A stretch of 15,683 bases of DNA. Origin: Natrialbaceae archaeon Tc-Br11_E2g1. Lineage in GTDB: Archaea > Halobacteriota > Halobacteria > Halobacteriales > Natrialbaceae. Position numbers and translations under genes: made by a program. This document shows positions 1 to 7,156 of the stretch, piece after piece (positions within the stretch are counted from its first letter, which is position 1; every line of letters begins with the position of its first letter). Location of the stretch: contig LKNC01000027.1 in NCBI GenBank assembly GCA_001564255.1, positions 1-15,683 on the forward strand. Reading direction: 5' to 3'. The notes beneath the pieces are model-generated. The model did not search any database, was not told where the DNA came from, and worked only from the letters and a program-made list of their open reading frames with translations.

Positions 1-428
1 ACGAATTCGCCGGTCGTGACGACCACCTCGTTGACCTCGAGGGACCGTTCGACGGTCGAGTCGAACGCCTCGACCTCGAGCAGTCTGCCGAGTCCGAACG
101 GGGCGAGAGAGAGGGCGACGAAGAAGTACGTCGAGAGCAGCCCCTCGGAAGCCGGCGCGACCATGGGGTCGTCCTCGAACTCCTCGGGGACCGACTCGTC
201 GGGATCTGCGTCCTCGAACTCGTCTTCGACGTACTCCTCGAGGGCCGCCCAGTCGACGACGGTGAACTCGAGTCGGCCGTCCTCGAGTGTGAGCCACCGG
301 CTGTACGCCGGGAGGTCCCCGCCCTCTTCGGCCCGGGCAGCGACGGTGGGCCACCCCCGGATACCGATCGTGGCCGCCGTCGCCGCCGCACCCGCACTCG
401 CGAGGAACTTCCGTCGTCCCGGTGTCAT
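1..428 (-). CDS. Tat-signal hypothetical protein (5' part, C-terminus off window)
   Basis: The frame is open from an ATG at 428 to the left edge, giving 142 codons. The N-terminus reads MTPGRRKFLASAG, followed by an Ala-rich hydrophobic stretch up to about residue 32. This resembles a twin-arginine (Tat) signal, the main export route in haloarchaea, so the mature protein is probably outside the membrane; there is no lipobox Cys. Residues 60-92 are very acidic, and residues 98-118 are hydrophobic (STYFFVALSLAPFGLGRLL) and may be a membrane segment. The ATG is supported by a TATA-like box at 451-459, about 28 nt upstream, which fits a leaderless mRNA. I do not recognise the family. It lies 82 bp downstream of the ABC permeases on the same strand but appears to have its own promoter. 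Confidence 0.75.
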   Translation of the reverse strand, partial: MTPGRRKFLASAGAAATAATIGIRGWPTVAARAEEGGDLPAYSRWLTLEDGRLEFTVVDWAALEEYVEDEFEDADPDESVPEEFEDDPMVAPASEGLLSTYFFVALSLAPFGLGRLLEVEAFDSTVERSLEVNEVVVTTGEF

Positions 429-450
429 GAGGAACGCAACCCCACCGGGC

Positions 451-459
451 GTCATATAG
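451..459 (-). promoter_or_regulatory. TATA-like box for the Tat-signal gene
   Basis: On the minus strand this reads CTATATGAC. It is centred about 27 nt before the ATG at 428, the usual archaeal spacing for a leaderless transcript. Inferred from position and composition only. Confidence 0.45.
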
Positions 460-510
460 GTGGTGTCCTCGGTCGCGTTCGCCTGACTGTCCGGATCCGA
501 AGGGGTGACC

Positions 511-1293
511 TCAGATGTCCCGTCGAGTGAAGACGAGGACGGCGATACCCACCAGGACGGCGAAGGCGACGGTGAGAACCCCGGCGTCGAAGAGGGCGTA
601 CTCCTCGTGGACGAGGATCGCCGTCTGGTCGTAGTACCGACTCGGGGTCGCCGCGCCGATCCACTCGTAGTCGGGGTCGACACTCGAGATCCCCTCGACG
701 AGCCAGAGGACGAAGACGAGGGTCAGTGCCGTCCCACGGGCGGTTCGCACCCGGTCGACGAGGACCGACGCGACGAGCCCGATCCCGGCACAGACCAGCA
801 GGTAGGGGATCGAGAGCAGGTGGGTCATCGCCAGGGCAACGGGGTCGAACGACTCGCCGATGGCGAGTGCGCCGAGGTAGACGATGACCGGGACGGCGAC
901 GTTCAAGACGACGAGGGGGACCCACAGGGCGGCGACCTTCTGCACGAGGACGGACTCCCGTGAGACGGGAGTCGAGAGGAGGAGATCCATCCGTCGATCG
1001 GAGACGTCGGCCGCGATCAGCCCGGCAGCGACGTACGCGAAGTAGATGGCGACCAGCAGAACCCAGAAAAACGAGTAGATCTCGGCGGCGATGAACCCCT
1101 CGATCGTGTAGAGCTGTTCGATACTGAATAGATCGAACATGAACTCCGGGAACGCCTCCTCGAAAACGACCATCTCCTCTTGGATTCCCGGGAACATCGA
1201 GAAGTAAAGCACAGAGAGCACGGCGAAGACGACGGCCAGGATGACCGAGCCCCGAACGCGTTTCCCCGACTCGAGGCGCAAGATAGCGGTCAT
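511..1293 (-). CDS. ABC-2 type transporter permease, second copy
   Basis: A 260-residue membrane subunit of an ABC exporter and the third gene of the operon. It has about six hydrophobic segments (roughly residues 16-36, 70-95, 118-145, 151-178, 187-203, 236-257). It aligns without gaps to the preceding permease (1290-2075), at about 60% identity by my count, with identical blocks RMDLxLSxPVSRESVLVQKVAALWVPL and AILVHEEYALFDAG. The ATG at 1293 overlaps the stop of the upstream permease (ATGA), indicating translational coupling. The frame stays open further upstream, but that part is antisense-like, Arg-rich and overlaps the paralogue, so the ATG at 1293 is preferred. The two permeases probably form a heterodimer served by the single ATPase. 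The substrate cannot be deduced. Confidence 0.9.
   Translation of the reverse strand: MTAILRLESGKRVRGSVILAVVFAVLSVLYFSMFPGIQEEMVVFEEAFPEFMFDLFSIEQLYTIEGFIAAEIYSFFWVLLVAIYFAYVAAGLIAADVSDRRMDLLLSTPVSRESVLVQKVAALWVPLVVLNVAVPVIVYLGALAIGESFDPVALAMTHLLSIPYLLVCAGIGLVASVLVDRVRTARGTALTLVFVLWLVEGISSVDPDYEWIGAATPSRYYDQTAILVHEEYALFDAGVLTVAFAVLVGIAVLVFTRRDI
581..621. repeat. 41-bp exact direct repeat, copy in permease 2
   Basis: Identical over 41 bp to 1363-1403, at a constant offset of 782 bp between the two permease genes. It codes for the AILVHEEYALFDAG region, with every synonymous position the same. A second near-identical block at 921-960 matches 1703-1742 with one mismatch at the same offset. Confidence 0.9.
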
Positions 1294-2075
1294 CGGATGT
1301 CCCTCCGGACGAAGACGAAGACGGCGAGAGCGAGCAAGACGAGAAACGCCGCGAGGAGGACGCCGGCGTCGAAGAGGGCGTACTCCTCGTGGACGAGGAT
1401 CGCGGACGGGTCGTAGTACCGACTCGGCGTGAACGCGCCGACGGGTTCGAAGTCGGGGTTCATCTGCGAGAGGCCGTCGACCAGCCAGAGGACGAAGACG
1501 ACCCCCAGCGCAGTCGCTTGGGCGGTCTCGACGCGCTCTAGGACGACCGAGAGGACGACCCCGACGCCGGCACAGACGAGCAGGTAGGGGACGCCGAGTG
1601 CGTGGACCACGACGAGTGCGACGGGGGAAACGGACTCCCCGAGGGCGGCCACGCCGGCGAGCACGATCGCCGCCATCCCGAGGTTCAGCGCCGCCAGGGG
1701 AACCCACAGGGCGGCGACCTTCTGGACGAGGACGGACTCCCGGGAGACGGGGTTCGAGAGGGTCAGGTCCATCCGCCGCGTCCGGACGTCACGGACGATC
1801 ATCCCCGCGCTGACGTACGCGAAGTAGACCCCAGCGAGCAGGATCCAGATGAACGGGAAGACGTAGCCGCCGAGAAAGCCCTCGATCGTGTGGAGCTCTT
1901 CGATCCCGAGCAGTACGAGGAGGTACTCCGGGTACACGTCCTCGAACAGCGCCGCTTCCGCCTGGATACTCGGGAAGACGACGAAGAACATCGCCGAGAG
2001 CATCACGAGCAGGCCGGTCAGGAGGAGCGACCCGCGGACGAGCTTGCCCGACTCGAGTCGGAGAACGGCCGTCAT
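1290..2075 (-). CDS. ABC-2 type transporter permease, first copy
   Basis: A 261-residue integral membrane protein with about six predicted helices, directly after the ATPase gene and sharing ATGA with it (start ATG 2075-2073, ATPase stop 2074-2072). It begins MTAVLRLESGKLVRGS, a short cytoplasmic lead before helix 1, and ends in the basic tail RRDIR. The middle motif RMDLTLSNPVSRESVLVQKV between helices 2 and 3 resembles the cytoplasmic coupling segment of ABC-2 permeases of the ABC-2/NosY-like type. The family is known for exporting small molecules, peptides or ions; nothing here specifies the cargo. Gap-free similarity to the next gene shows a tandem duplication. Confidence 0.92.
   Translation of the reverse strand: MTAVLRLESGKLVRGSLLLTGLLVMLSAMFFVVFPSIQAEAALFEDVYPEYLLVLLGIEELHTIEGFLGGYVFPFIWILLAGVYFAYVSAGMIVRDVRTRRMDLTLSNPVSRESVLVQKVAALWVPLAALNLGMAAIVLAGVAALGESVSPVALVVVHALGVPYLLVCAGVGVVLSVVLERVETAQATALGVVFVLWLVDGLSQMNPDFEPVGAFTPSRYYDPSAILVHEEYALFDAGVLLAAFLVLLALAVFVFVRRDIR
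1363..1403. repeat. 41-bp exact direct repeat, copy in permease 1
   Basis: Partner of 581-621; the match stops at both ends with a single-base difference. The length of exact identity stands out against an overall protein identity near 60%. Confidence 0.9.
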
Positions 2076-2977
2076 CGTGCCTCCGCGGGAACCCCCTCCC
2101 GTTCGTCCCCGTAGTAGTGTTTGAAGACGTCCTCGAGGCGTGGATCCCCGATCCCGACGTCTTTGATCTCGAAGCCGACGAGGTGCTCGAGCAACGCGGC
2201 GGGATCGCCGGCGTAGGTGAAATGAACCGTGCTGTCGACGGTCTCGACGTCGATCATCTCGCTCGTGACGAACCGCCCCTCGTCGAACGGCTCGGCCAGT
2301 TGCACCCGGACGTCCTTTCCGCCCCGTTTGAGCAACGTTTCGACGTCCTCGAGGGCCACGAGTTCGCCTTCCCGGATGATCCCCACGCGATCGCAGACGC
2401 GCTGGACCTCACTGAGGACGTGCGAGGAGAAGAAGATCGTCTTGCCGGCGTCGCGTTCGTCCTCGAGGAAGGCGTGCATGCGCTCTTGTTTGAGCGGGTC
2501 CAGTCCGGAGGTCGGCTCGTCGAGGATCACCAGGGCCGGATCGTGCATAAACGCCTGGACGATCCCGAGCATCCGACGGTTCCCCGCCGAGTAGGTCTCG
2601 ATGCGCCGGTCGAGGGGCGGTTCGAACAGCTCCAGTACCTCCTCGCGGCGTTCGTCCCCGCGCATCCGGGCGAAAAAGTCGAGTGCGTCCCGACCGGTCA
2701 GCCGTTCCTCGAACCCGAGGGTGTCCGGCAGGTAGCCGACGTTCGCTTTGGCTTCGGTGAGCGCTCGCCGATCACGGATGTCCGCACCGAGCACTTCCGC
2801 GGTCCCCGAGGTCGGCCCGATGAGCCCGAGCAACAGCCGGATCGTCGTGGTCTTGCCCGCCCCGTTCGGACCCAGGTAGCCGAAGATCTCGCCGGCCTCG
2901 ACGTCGAAACTGACGCCGTCGTTGGCGGCGACCTCCCCGTATCGTTTGGTGAGATCGTCGATCCGAATAACGGACAT
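2072..2977 (-). CDS. ABC transporter ATP-binding protein (ABC-2 exporter)
   Basis: Nucleotide-binding subunit of 301 residues that powers the two permeases encoded just downstream. Walker A is GPNGAGKTT (36-44). The signature region is YSAGNRRMLGI (129-139), a variant of LSGGQ of the YSxGN type seen in ABC-2 exporters. Walker B is LVILDEP (149-155), the D-loop SGLD (157-160) and the H-loop SSH (184-186). A C-terminal accessory region (about 215-301) ends in LEDVFKHYYGDE, as in DrrA/NatA-like ATPases. I chose the ATG at 2977 over an in-frame GTG at 3001 because a TATA-like box at 3001-3008 overlaps that GTG and is correctly spaced for the ATG. It is the first gene of a three-gene operon with ATGA overlaps. 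Confidence 0.95.
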   Translation of the reverse strand: MSVIRIDDLTKRYGEVAANDGVSFDVEAGEIFGYLGPNGAGKTTTIRLLLGLIGPTSGTAEVLGADIRDRRALTEAKANVGYLPDTLGFEERLTGRDALDFFARMRGDERREEVLELFEPPLDRRIETYSAGNRRMLGIVQAFMHDPALVILDEPTSGLDPLKQERMHAFLEDERDAGKTIFFSSHVLSEVQRVCDRVGIIREGELVALEDVETLLKRGGKDVRVQLAEPFDEGRFVTSEMIDVETVDSTVHFTYAGDPAALLEHLVGFEIKDVGIGDPRLEDVFKHYYGDEREGVPAEAR

Positions 2978-3000
2978 GGGCGCGCTACGACGAAACTCCA

Positions 3001-3008
3001 CATAAACG
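3001..3008 (-). promoter_or_regulatory. TATA-like box for the ABC exporter operon
   Basis: Minus strand CGTTTATG, centred about 28 nt before the ATG at 2977, consistent with a leaderless operon mRNA. It also argues against the alternative GTG start. Confidence 0.5.
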
Positions 3009-3052
3009 TAGGGACGGGGCCTGCCAGGAAACGGTGGCTTACGCCGGAGGGG

Positions 3053-4318
3053 TCATCCGTCGGCCAGCTCGCCGGCGACCTTCCGGGCCTCTCTGATCCG
3101 GCTCGGGATCCCCATCCGGCTCGTGTAGTTCGTCGCCAGCCTGATTCCCTCGGGCAGTTCCATCCCGTCGAGTGCCTCCCAGCTGTGGTCGTGGGCGGGA
3201 AAGCCCGGGTAGAAGCGCTCGACCTCGAGGAACTGTGCCTCGTAGCCGGTAATTTCCTCGTACTCCCGACAGACGATTTCGGCGAGTCTGCCCTCGGGCT
3301 CGGAGACGAGTTCGGGTTCCCACATCCCGCCGATGAAGGCGGTCACGAGGTCGTCCCGGCCGAAGGCGACGCCGTTCCAGGAGACCCCGAGGGTGTGGTA
3401 GGGCTCGTCCTTGCGGATCTGGTACCCAAACCCCCGTGCGGGCGTCTTCGCGCGCACGTAGACCATGGCAATCGGGTTGTACCGCAGCCGCCGTAACCTC
3501 GAGGCCGCGTCGGGGGCGACAGTCTCGAGGACCCCGGCGCTGACCTCGGCGGGCGTCGTGACGACTACCTCGTCGACGACCTCGCGTTCACCGTCGGCCG
3601 TTATGACGTAGCCGTCGCCGTTCTCGTGGATCGACTCGACGGGCGTGTCGAGGTGGATTCGGTCGCGTACGGCCTCGTAGATCGCTTCTGGGAACCGTTC
3701 GTTACCGTCCTCGAAGACGATCGCGGGCGAGCGGTCGTCCTCGAGGCCCATCCGTTTGAGCGCGGGGACCAGCAGGTTCCCCTCGCGGGCCTCGAGTCCG
3801 AGCAGCCCGGAGAGGGCGTACTTCGCGGGCATCTCGGCCGGGTCGGAGCCGAAGACCCCGCCGAACAGCGGCCCGATGACGTTCTCGTAGGCCTCCTTCC
3901 CGAACTTCCGGGTGAAAAGCTCCGCGGCGGTCTCCCCGGGCCTGCCGTCGCCCGTGAGCGGTTCCCCGAGCAGACGGACCTTCCCGGGCACGGAGAGGGC
4001 ATCGGTTCGGAGAAAGCCCCTCGCCGACATCGGGACCTCCCGGAAGTCGCCGTCGGCGTAGACGTAGATCGGAAGGTCGCCGTCGGCCACCCGGAGTTCG
4101 TCCTCGAGGTCGAGTTCCGCGACGAGTGTCTCGACGGGGCCGGTCAGGCGCAGTCGCTGTGGACCGTACTCGACGACGGTGCCCTCGCGCCGCCCGCTGT
4201 TTATGACGCCACCGGGCGAACTGTCGGCCTCGAAGGCCACCGAGTCGATGCCCGCACGCTCTAGGTAGTAACTCAGCGCGAGGCCGGTCAGTCCGCCACC
4301 GACGATGCCGACTCTCAT
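3053..4318 (-). CDS. hemG: FAD-dependent protoporphyrinogen/coproporphyrinogen oxidase
   Basis: A 421-residue flavoprotein of the HemY/CgoX type, often labelled hemG in archaeal annotation. It oxidises protoporphyrinogen IX or coproporphyrinogen III to the porphyrin before iron insertion. The N-terminal FAD fold is visible as VGIVGGGLTGLALSYYL (3-19), followed by FEAD and PGG. The C-terminal FAD-contact region is LATNYTSRMGIPSRIREAR (about residue 396 onward). The length is slightly below the 450-470 usual for the family. The ATG at 4318 overlaps the ferrochelatase stop (ATGA); the frame runs on upstream but inside hemH. Being last in usp-hemH-hemG and paired with a ferrochelatase strongly supports the haem role. 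Which porphyrinogen it prefers cannot be told from the sequence. Confidence 0.9.
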   Translation of the reverse strand: MRVGIVGGGLTGLALSYYLERAGIDSVAFEADSSPGGVINSGRREGTVVEYGPQRLRLTGPVETLVAELDLEDELRVADGDLPIYVYADGDFREVPMSARGFLRTDALSVPGKVRLLGEPLTGDGRPGETAAELFTRKFGKEAYENVIGPLFGGVFGSDPAEMPAKYALSGLLGLEAREGNLLVPALKRMGLEDDRSPAIVFEDGNERFPEAIYEAVRDRIHLDTPVESIHENGDGYVITADGEREVVDEVVVTTPAEVSAGVLETVAPDAASRLRRLRYNPIAMVYVRAKTPARGFGYQIRKDEPYHTLGVSWNGVAFGRDDLVTAFIGGMWEPELVSEPEGRLAEIVCREYEEITGYEAQFLEVERFYPGFPAHDHSWEALDGMELPEGIRLATNYTSRMGIPSRIREARKVAGELADG

Positions 4319-5376
4319 TCGTCGGCGGGTTTCTGGGGGGCGTTCAGACACATCGTACCCGGCTCGTCCCGACACTGACACTGCCTGAAGCCGTAGTACT
4401 CGCCGTCGAAGCCGGCGACGAACGGCTCGAGGAGGTCGGCGAGTAAGTCACCGAAGCGCGGATCGTCGTGGGGGATCGGCACGCGGTGGAACTCGAGGCC
4501 GACGTCGTGGGCGTCCTCTCGCAACTCCTCGTCGAGTTCCGACAGCGTCTCGGACTGTTCGTGCATGAAACTCACCGGGTCGACGACGACGCGTTCGGCG
4601 TCTACCCCCTCGATGACCTCCTCGACGTCCGGTTCGGTCCACGGGATGTCGCGGTTCTCGTGGTTCTGATAGCCCAGTTCGTAGGAGTCGACGCCGACCA
4701 ACGAGGCGATCGCCTCACAGAACTCCTCGACGTAGACGACGTAGCGGCTGCCCTCCTCGAGGTAGTAGGTGGGGGTGCCGTGGGCGGAGAAGACGAGCGC
4801 GGTGTCCTCGTCGGTGAGATCGACGCCGTTGTCGTCGGCGTATGTGGTGATGGCCTCCGCGCGGATGCGGTTGTAGGTCGGGTGGCTGTGCCAGCCGTTT
4901 ACCTCCTGGAGGGACACGTCCCAGTCGTCGTAGCCGTCGACCGCCGCCGACAGCTCCGCGAGCGAGGCGACGTTCGTCGACGGGCCACACAGCGGGTAGA
5001 TCGGCAGGCCGATCAGACGGTCGACGCCGTCCTCGTAGGCCTCCTCGACGGCGTCGTCGATGTAGGGTTCGAGAAACTGCATCCCGACGTAGGTCTCGAC
5101 GTCGTGACCGCGCATCTCGAGGGCCGCCTCGAGGGCCTCCGCTTGTGCGTGTGACTGTGGGTTAAGCGGCGAGCCGCCGATCTCCTCGTACTCCTCGATC
5201 AGCCCCGGCGCGCGGCGGTTCGCGAGTTGCCGGGAGCGTTCGAGGGCTTCCTCCTCGGTGTCGGCGTCCTCGAGGTCGGCGTTGTTGAAGAAGATGTTCG
5301 TCAGGTACTCTACGACGACCTCTCGGTCGGGTTCCGGCGGTTCGCCGAAGTTGAGCAGGATGATTCCGGTAGTCAT
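4315..5376 (-). CDS. hemH: Ferrochelatase, with possible Fe-S ligands
   Basis: A 353-residue enzyme that inserts Fe2+ into a porphyrin (protoporphyrin IX, or coproporphyrin III if the coproporphyrin-dependent branch operates). The start MTTGIILLNFGEPP is typical. GGSPLNPQSHAQ lies at 67-78. The proposed metal ligand His199 is in FSAHGTP, and the catalytic Glu276 is in the SETLSELDEE segment, matching human H263 and E343. The C-terminus carries Cys333, Cys335 and Cys343 (C-x-C-x7-C), with Cys130 in PLCGPST. This resembles the [2Fe-2S] arrangement of animal and actinobacterial ferrochelatases, but the cluster is an inference. ATGA overlaps at both ends tie it to usp upstream and hemG downstream. 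Confidence 0.94.
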   Translation of the reverse strand: MTTGIILLNFGEPPEPDREVVVEYLTNIFFNNADLEDADTEEEALERSRQLANRRAPGLIEEYEEIGGSPLNPQSHAQAEALEAALEMRGHDVETYVGMQFLEPYIDDAVEEAYEDGVDRLIGLPIYPLCGPSTNVASLAELSAAVDGYDDWDVSLQEVNGWHSHPTYNRIRAEAITTYADDNGVDLTDEDTALVFSAHGTPTYYLEEGSRYVVYVEEFCEAIASLVGVDSYELGYQNHENRDIPWTEPDVEEVIEGVDAERVVVDPVSFMHEQSETLSELDEELREDAHDVGLEFHRVPIPHDDPRFGDLLADLLEPFVAGFDGEYYGFRQCQCRDEPGTMCLNAPQKPADE

Positions 5377-5807
5377 GAGTCGTCTCCGTCTAGAGCCGGG
5401 GTCTTTACAATCGTTACTGGTTCGTTCGCACCGCGGGCGACGCGGTCGGTGACGCTTCCGAGCAACTGCTCGTCGGTTCGTTCTTTCGTTCCGACGACGA
5501 TCGTGTCGACGGCGATCTCCTCGGCGTGGGCGATTATCTCCTCGTGGGGGACGCCCTCGCGGATGGCCGTCTCGACATCGACCGACGCCGATTCGGCGAG
5601 GTCGCGGACTTCCTCGAGGGCCTGTTCGCCCGTCTTCCGGAGCGTCGTCTCGAGGCCGTCCCCACCGTAGACCTCCGACAGTTCCTCGTCGATCACGTGG
5701 AGCGTGTAAAGCGTCGCGCCGTGGGCGACGGCGAGGTTTACCGCGTGGCGGATCGCGTTCGTCGACGCGCGGGTCCCGTCAGTCGGGATCAAGATTCCGT
5801 CGGTCAT
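5373..5807 (-). CDS. Universal stress protein (UspA family)
   Basis: A 144-residue single Usp domain. The N-terminus GILIPTDGTRASTNAIRHAV fits the first strand and helix of the family, where the Asp contacts ATP in binding members. LHVIDE follows at about 37. The C-terminal VVGTKERTDEQLLGSVTDRV matches the G-x2-G-x9-G-S/T ATP motif except that the second Gly is missing, so nucleotide binding is uncertain. It is the first gene of the operon and overlaps hemH by ATGA. A TATA-like box at 5834-5840 is spaced for a leaderless start at 5807. Its position suggests co-expression of haem synthesis with a stress response, which is inference from layout only. Confidence 0.93.
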   Translation of the reverse strand: MTDGILIPTDGTRASTNAIRHAVNLAVAHGATLYTLHVIDEELSEVYGGDGLETTLRKTGEQALEEVRDLAESASVDVETAIREGVPHEEIIAHAEEIAVDTIVVGTKERTDEQLLGSVTDRVARGANEPVTIVKTPALDGDDS

Positions 5808-5833
5808 TCATCTCGGTCTCGGGACCGGGGCCG

Positions 5834-5840
5834 ATTAAAA
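5834..5840 (-). promoter_or_regulatory. TATA-like box for usp-hemH-hemG
   Basis: Minus strand TTTTAAT in an otherwise GC-rich stretch, centred about 30 nt before the usp ATG. It is the only clear promoter candidate for the three overlapping genes. Confidence 0.55.
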
Positions 5841-5926
5841 CTGCCTGCTAACAGCGTACCCCGGCAAGGGGACACACGGCCGTTCGACACTCCCTCGGCT
5901 CGAGCGAGCGCGTCGGCCATCAACAA

Positions 5927-5935
5927 CTATTTACG
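5927..5935 (+). promoter_or_regulatory. TATA-like box for the small membrane protein
   Basis: CTATTTACG lies about 50 nt before the ATG at 5981, predicting a short leader of roughly 20-25 nt. Assigned by composition and spacing. Confidence 0.35.
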
Positions 5936-5980
5936 AGGCGATGTGCTGGTGGCACGCAAGCGGTACACGACGTGATATCG

Positions 5981-6406
5981 ATGCAAGCCCGGTCGGGCCG
6001 ACTCCATCTGGCAGTCTCGTTCGCCCTCTTCGCTACGGCAGGGGTGACAAACACCGCGATTACGGTGTCCGTTCGAGCCGTCGTCGCCACCGCCCTCTCG
6101 GTCGCCGGCGTCTATGCACTCGCCCACTACGCCCGGCGGGTCGACCGGGGCCGCCTCGCCCGCCGCTCGCTGGCCCTCTGGGTCGCCTTCCTCGCTATCA
6201 CTCCGGCCCACGTCGTCGGCCTCGAGACGGCCGCGGCGCTGGTTCCGGGGGCGAGCGGTGTGGTCGTCCTCGCACTTACCGGCCTCACGTGGACGACGAT
6301 GCTCGCAGCCCTCGGAACGACGGCGTTTCTCGGCTTCCGTGAGTACGGCGCGATCGGGGCCAAAGTCCCGGAGGATCGGTCCGTCGAGAACGGCTACGAC
6401 CTCTAG
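5981..6406 (+). CDS. Small four-helix membrane protein, unknown function
   Basis: A 141-residue protein with hydrophobic segments at about 9-28, 31-51, 64-84 and 92-118 and a short acidic C-terminal tail. Between helices 2 and 3 is the basic loop YARRVDRGRLARR, which by the positive-inside rule should be cytoplasmic. I do not recognise the family. An in-frame GTG at 5972 is the alternative start; the ATG at 5981 is preferred, although no clear Shine-Dalgarno sequence precedes either. It is transcribed away from usp and converges on the methyltransferase gene, with which it shares a palindromic CTAG stop at 6403-6406. Confidence 0.75.
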   Translation: MQARSGRLHLAVSFALFATAGVTNTAITVSVRAVVATALSVAGVYALAHYARRVDRGRLARRSLALWVAFLAITPAHVVGLETAAALVPGASGVVVLALTGLTWTTMLAALGTTAFLGFREYGAIGAKVPEDRSVENGYDL

Positions 6407-7068
6407 CGAACCCGATAACTCACTGCGATCCCTTCGCCGAGTGGCAGTGCCACCGTCTCGAAGTCGGGGTCGGCCCGAACCCGCTCTACGTACGCCGCGA
6501 TCCCCCGGGTCGCCTCGTTTACCCCCGACACGTCTGCCCCCTCGAGGACCTCGAGTAACTTCCCGGACTGGATCGGCGAGGCGTACATCGCGTTGTCGGC
6601 GACGACGACGCCGCCGACGGGAACCGTCGAGCGAACCGCCTCGAAGGCCTCGACGTACCGGTCTTTCTCGTTGTCGATCAGGACGACGTCGAACGGCCCG
6701 TCGTAGTCCTCGACCGTCTCGAGGGCGTCCCCGAGTTCGTATCGCGCCCGGTCGTCGTACCCGCCTCTTTGCATGTACTCGCGGGCGAGCTCGAGTCGGT
6801 CGTCGTCGACTTCCGTGAGCACGATCTCGCCGTCGGCCGGCAACGCCTCCGCGAACCAGTACGCGGAGTAGCCATACCCCGACCCGAACTCGAAGATCCG
6901 CCGGGCGTCGACCATCCGTGCGAGTACCCGGAGGATCGGTCCCACCTCGGGGCCGACGTGGGGGAACCCCTCGGCCGTCGCGCGTTCGTCCATCTCGATC
7001 AACGTCTCGTCGGGGTCGGGAGAGGTTGCGAGGACGAACCTCGCGACCTCGTCGGTGAGTGCTGTCAT
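6403..7068 (-). CDS. SAM-dependent O-methyltransferase, family 3-like
   Basis: A 221-residue class I methyltransferase similar to the catechol/caffeoyl-CoA O-methyltransferase family. Motif I is FEFGSGYGYSAYWFA (59-73), the acidic end of strand 2 is LTEVDDD (84-90), and the motif FDVVLIDNEKDRYVEAF (126-142) corresponds to the metal-binding LIDADK region of the family, here with Asn in place of Ala. GGVVVADNAMY follows at 152-162. The substrate is unknown; in haloarchaea these are annotated only generically. I chose the ATG at 7068: the in-frame ATG at 7122 would add a basic, glycine-rich leader that reads through a hairpin at 7091-7106. Confidence 0.88.
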   Translation of the reverse strand: MTALTDEVARFVLATSPDPDETLIEMDERATAEGFPHVGPEVGPILRVLARMVDARRIFEFGSGYGYSAYWFAEALPADGEIVLTEVDDDRLELAREYMQRGGYDDRARYELGDALETVEDYDGPFDVVLIDNEKDRYVEAFEAVRSTVPVGGVVVADNAMYASPIQSGKLLEVLEGADVSGVNEATRGIAAYVERVRADPDFETVALPLGEGIAVSYRVR

Positions 7069-7090
7069 ACGGTCGTGTTCGCCCTCCCAG

Positions 7091-7106
7091 GGCAAGAACC
7101 CTTGCC
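7091..7106. promoter_or_regulatory. Inverted repeat between divergent genes
   Basis: GGCAAG-AACC-CTTGCC, a perfect 6-bp dyad with a 4-nt centre, 23 bp before the methyltransferase ATG and near where its transcript would begin. It could be an operator or an RNA hairpin. A 6-bp dyad may also arise by chance. Confidence 0.35.
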
Positions 7107-7120
7107 GGCCTCGAGTGACC

Positions 7121-7129
7121 ATATTTTTG
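7121..7129 (+). promoter_or_regulatory. AT-rich box, possibly bidirectional
   Basis: ATATTTTTG is spaced about 30 nt before the plus-strand ATG at 7157. It is the only AT-rich block in the 88-bp divergent spacer, so it may also serve the minus-strand methyltransferase with a longer leader. Confidence 0.45.
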
Positions 7130-7156
7130 ACCGTTCACGTCCACGTGCGAATCGGG

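Noticed and set aside
1294..1707. N-terminal extension of the second permease frame
   Set aside because: The extension is Arg-rich, lies within the first permease in another frame, and the ATG at 1293 aligns exactly with the paralogue's start.
2978..3001. Upstream GTG start for the ABC ATPase
   Set aside because: It overlaps the TATA-like box, and the extra residues are not part of the conserved ATPase start.
2117..3496. 459-codon plus-strand open frame opposite the ABC ATPase and hemG
   Set aside because: Antisense shadow of two genes with full catalytic motifs. Long antisense frames are common in GC-rich haloarchaeal DNA.
5943..5955. Small dyad GTGC-TGGTG-GCAC upstream of the small membrane protein
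   Set aside because: A 4-bp stem is too short to separate from chance in GC-rich DNA.
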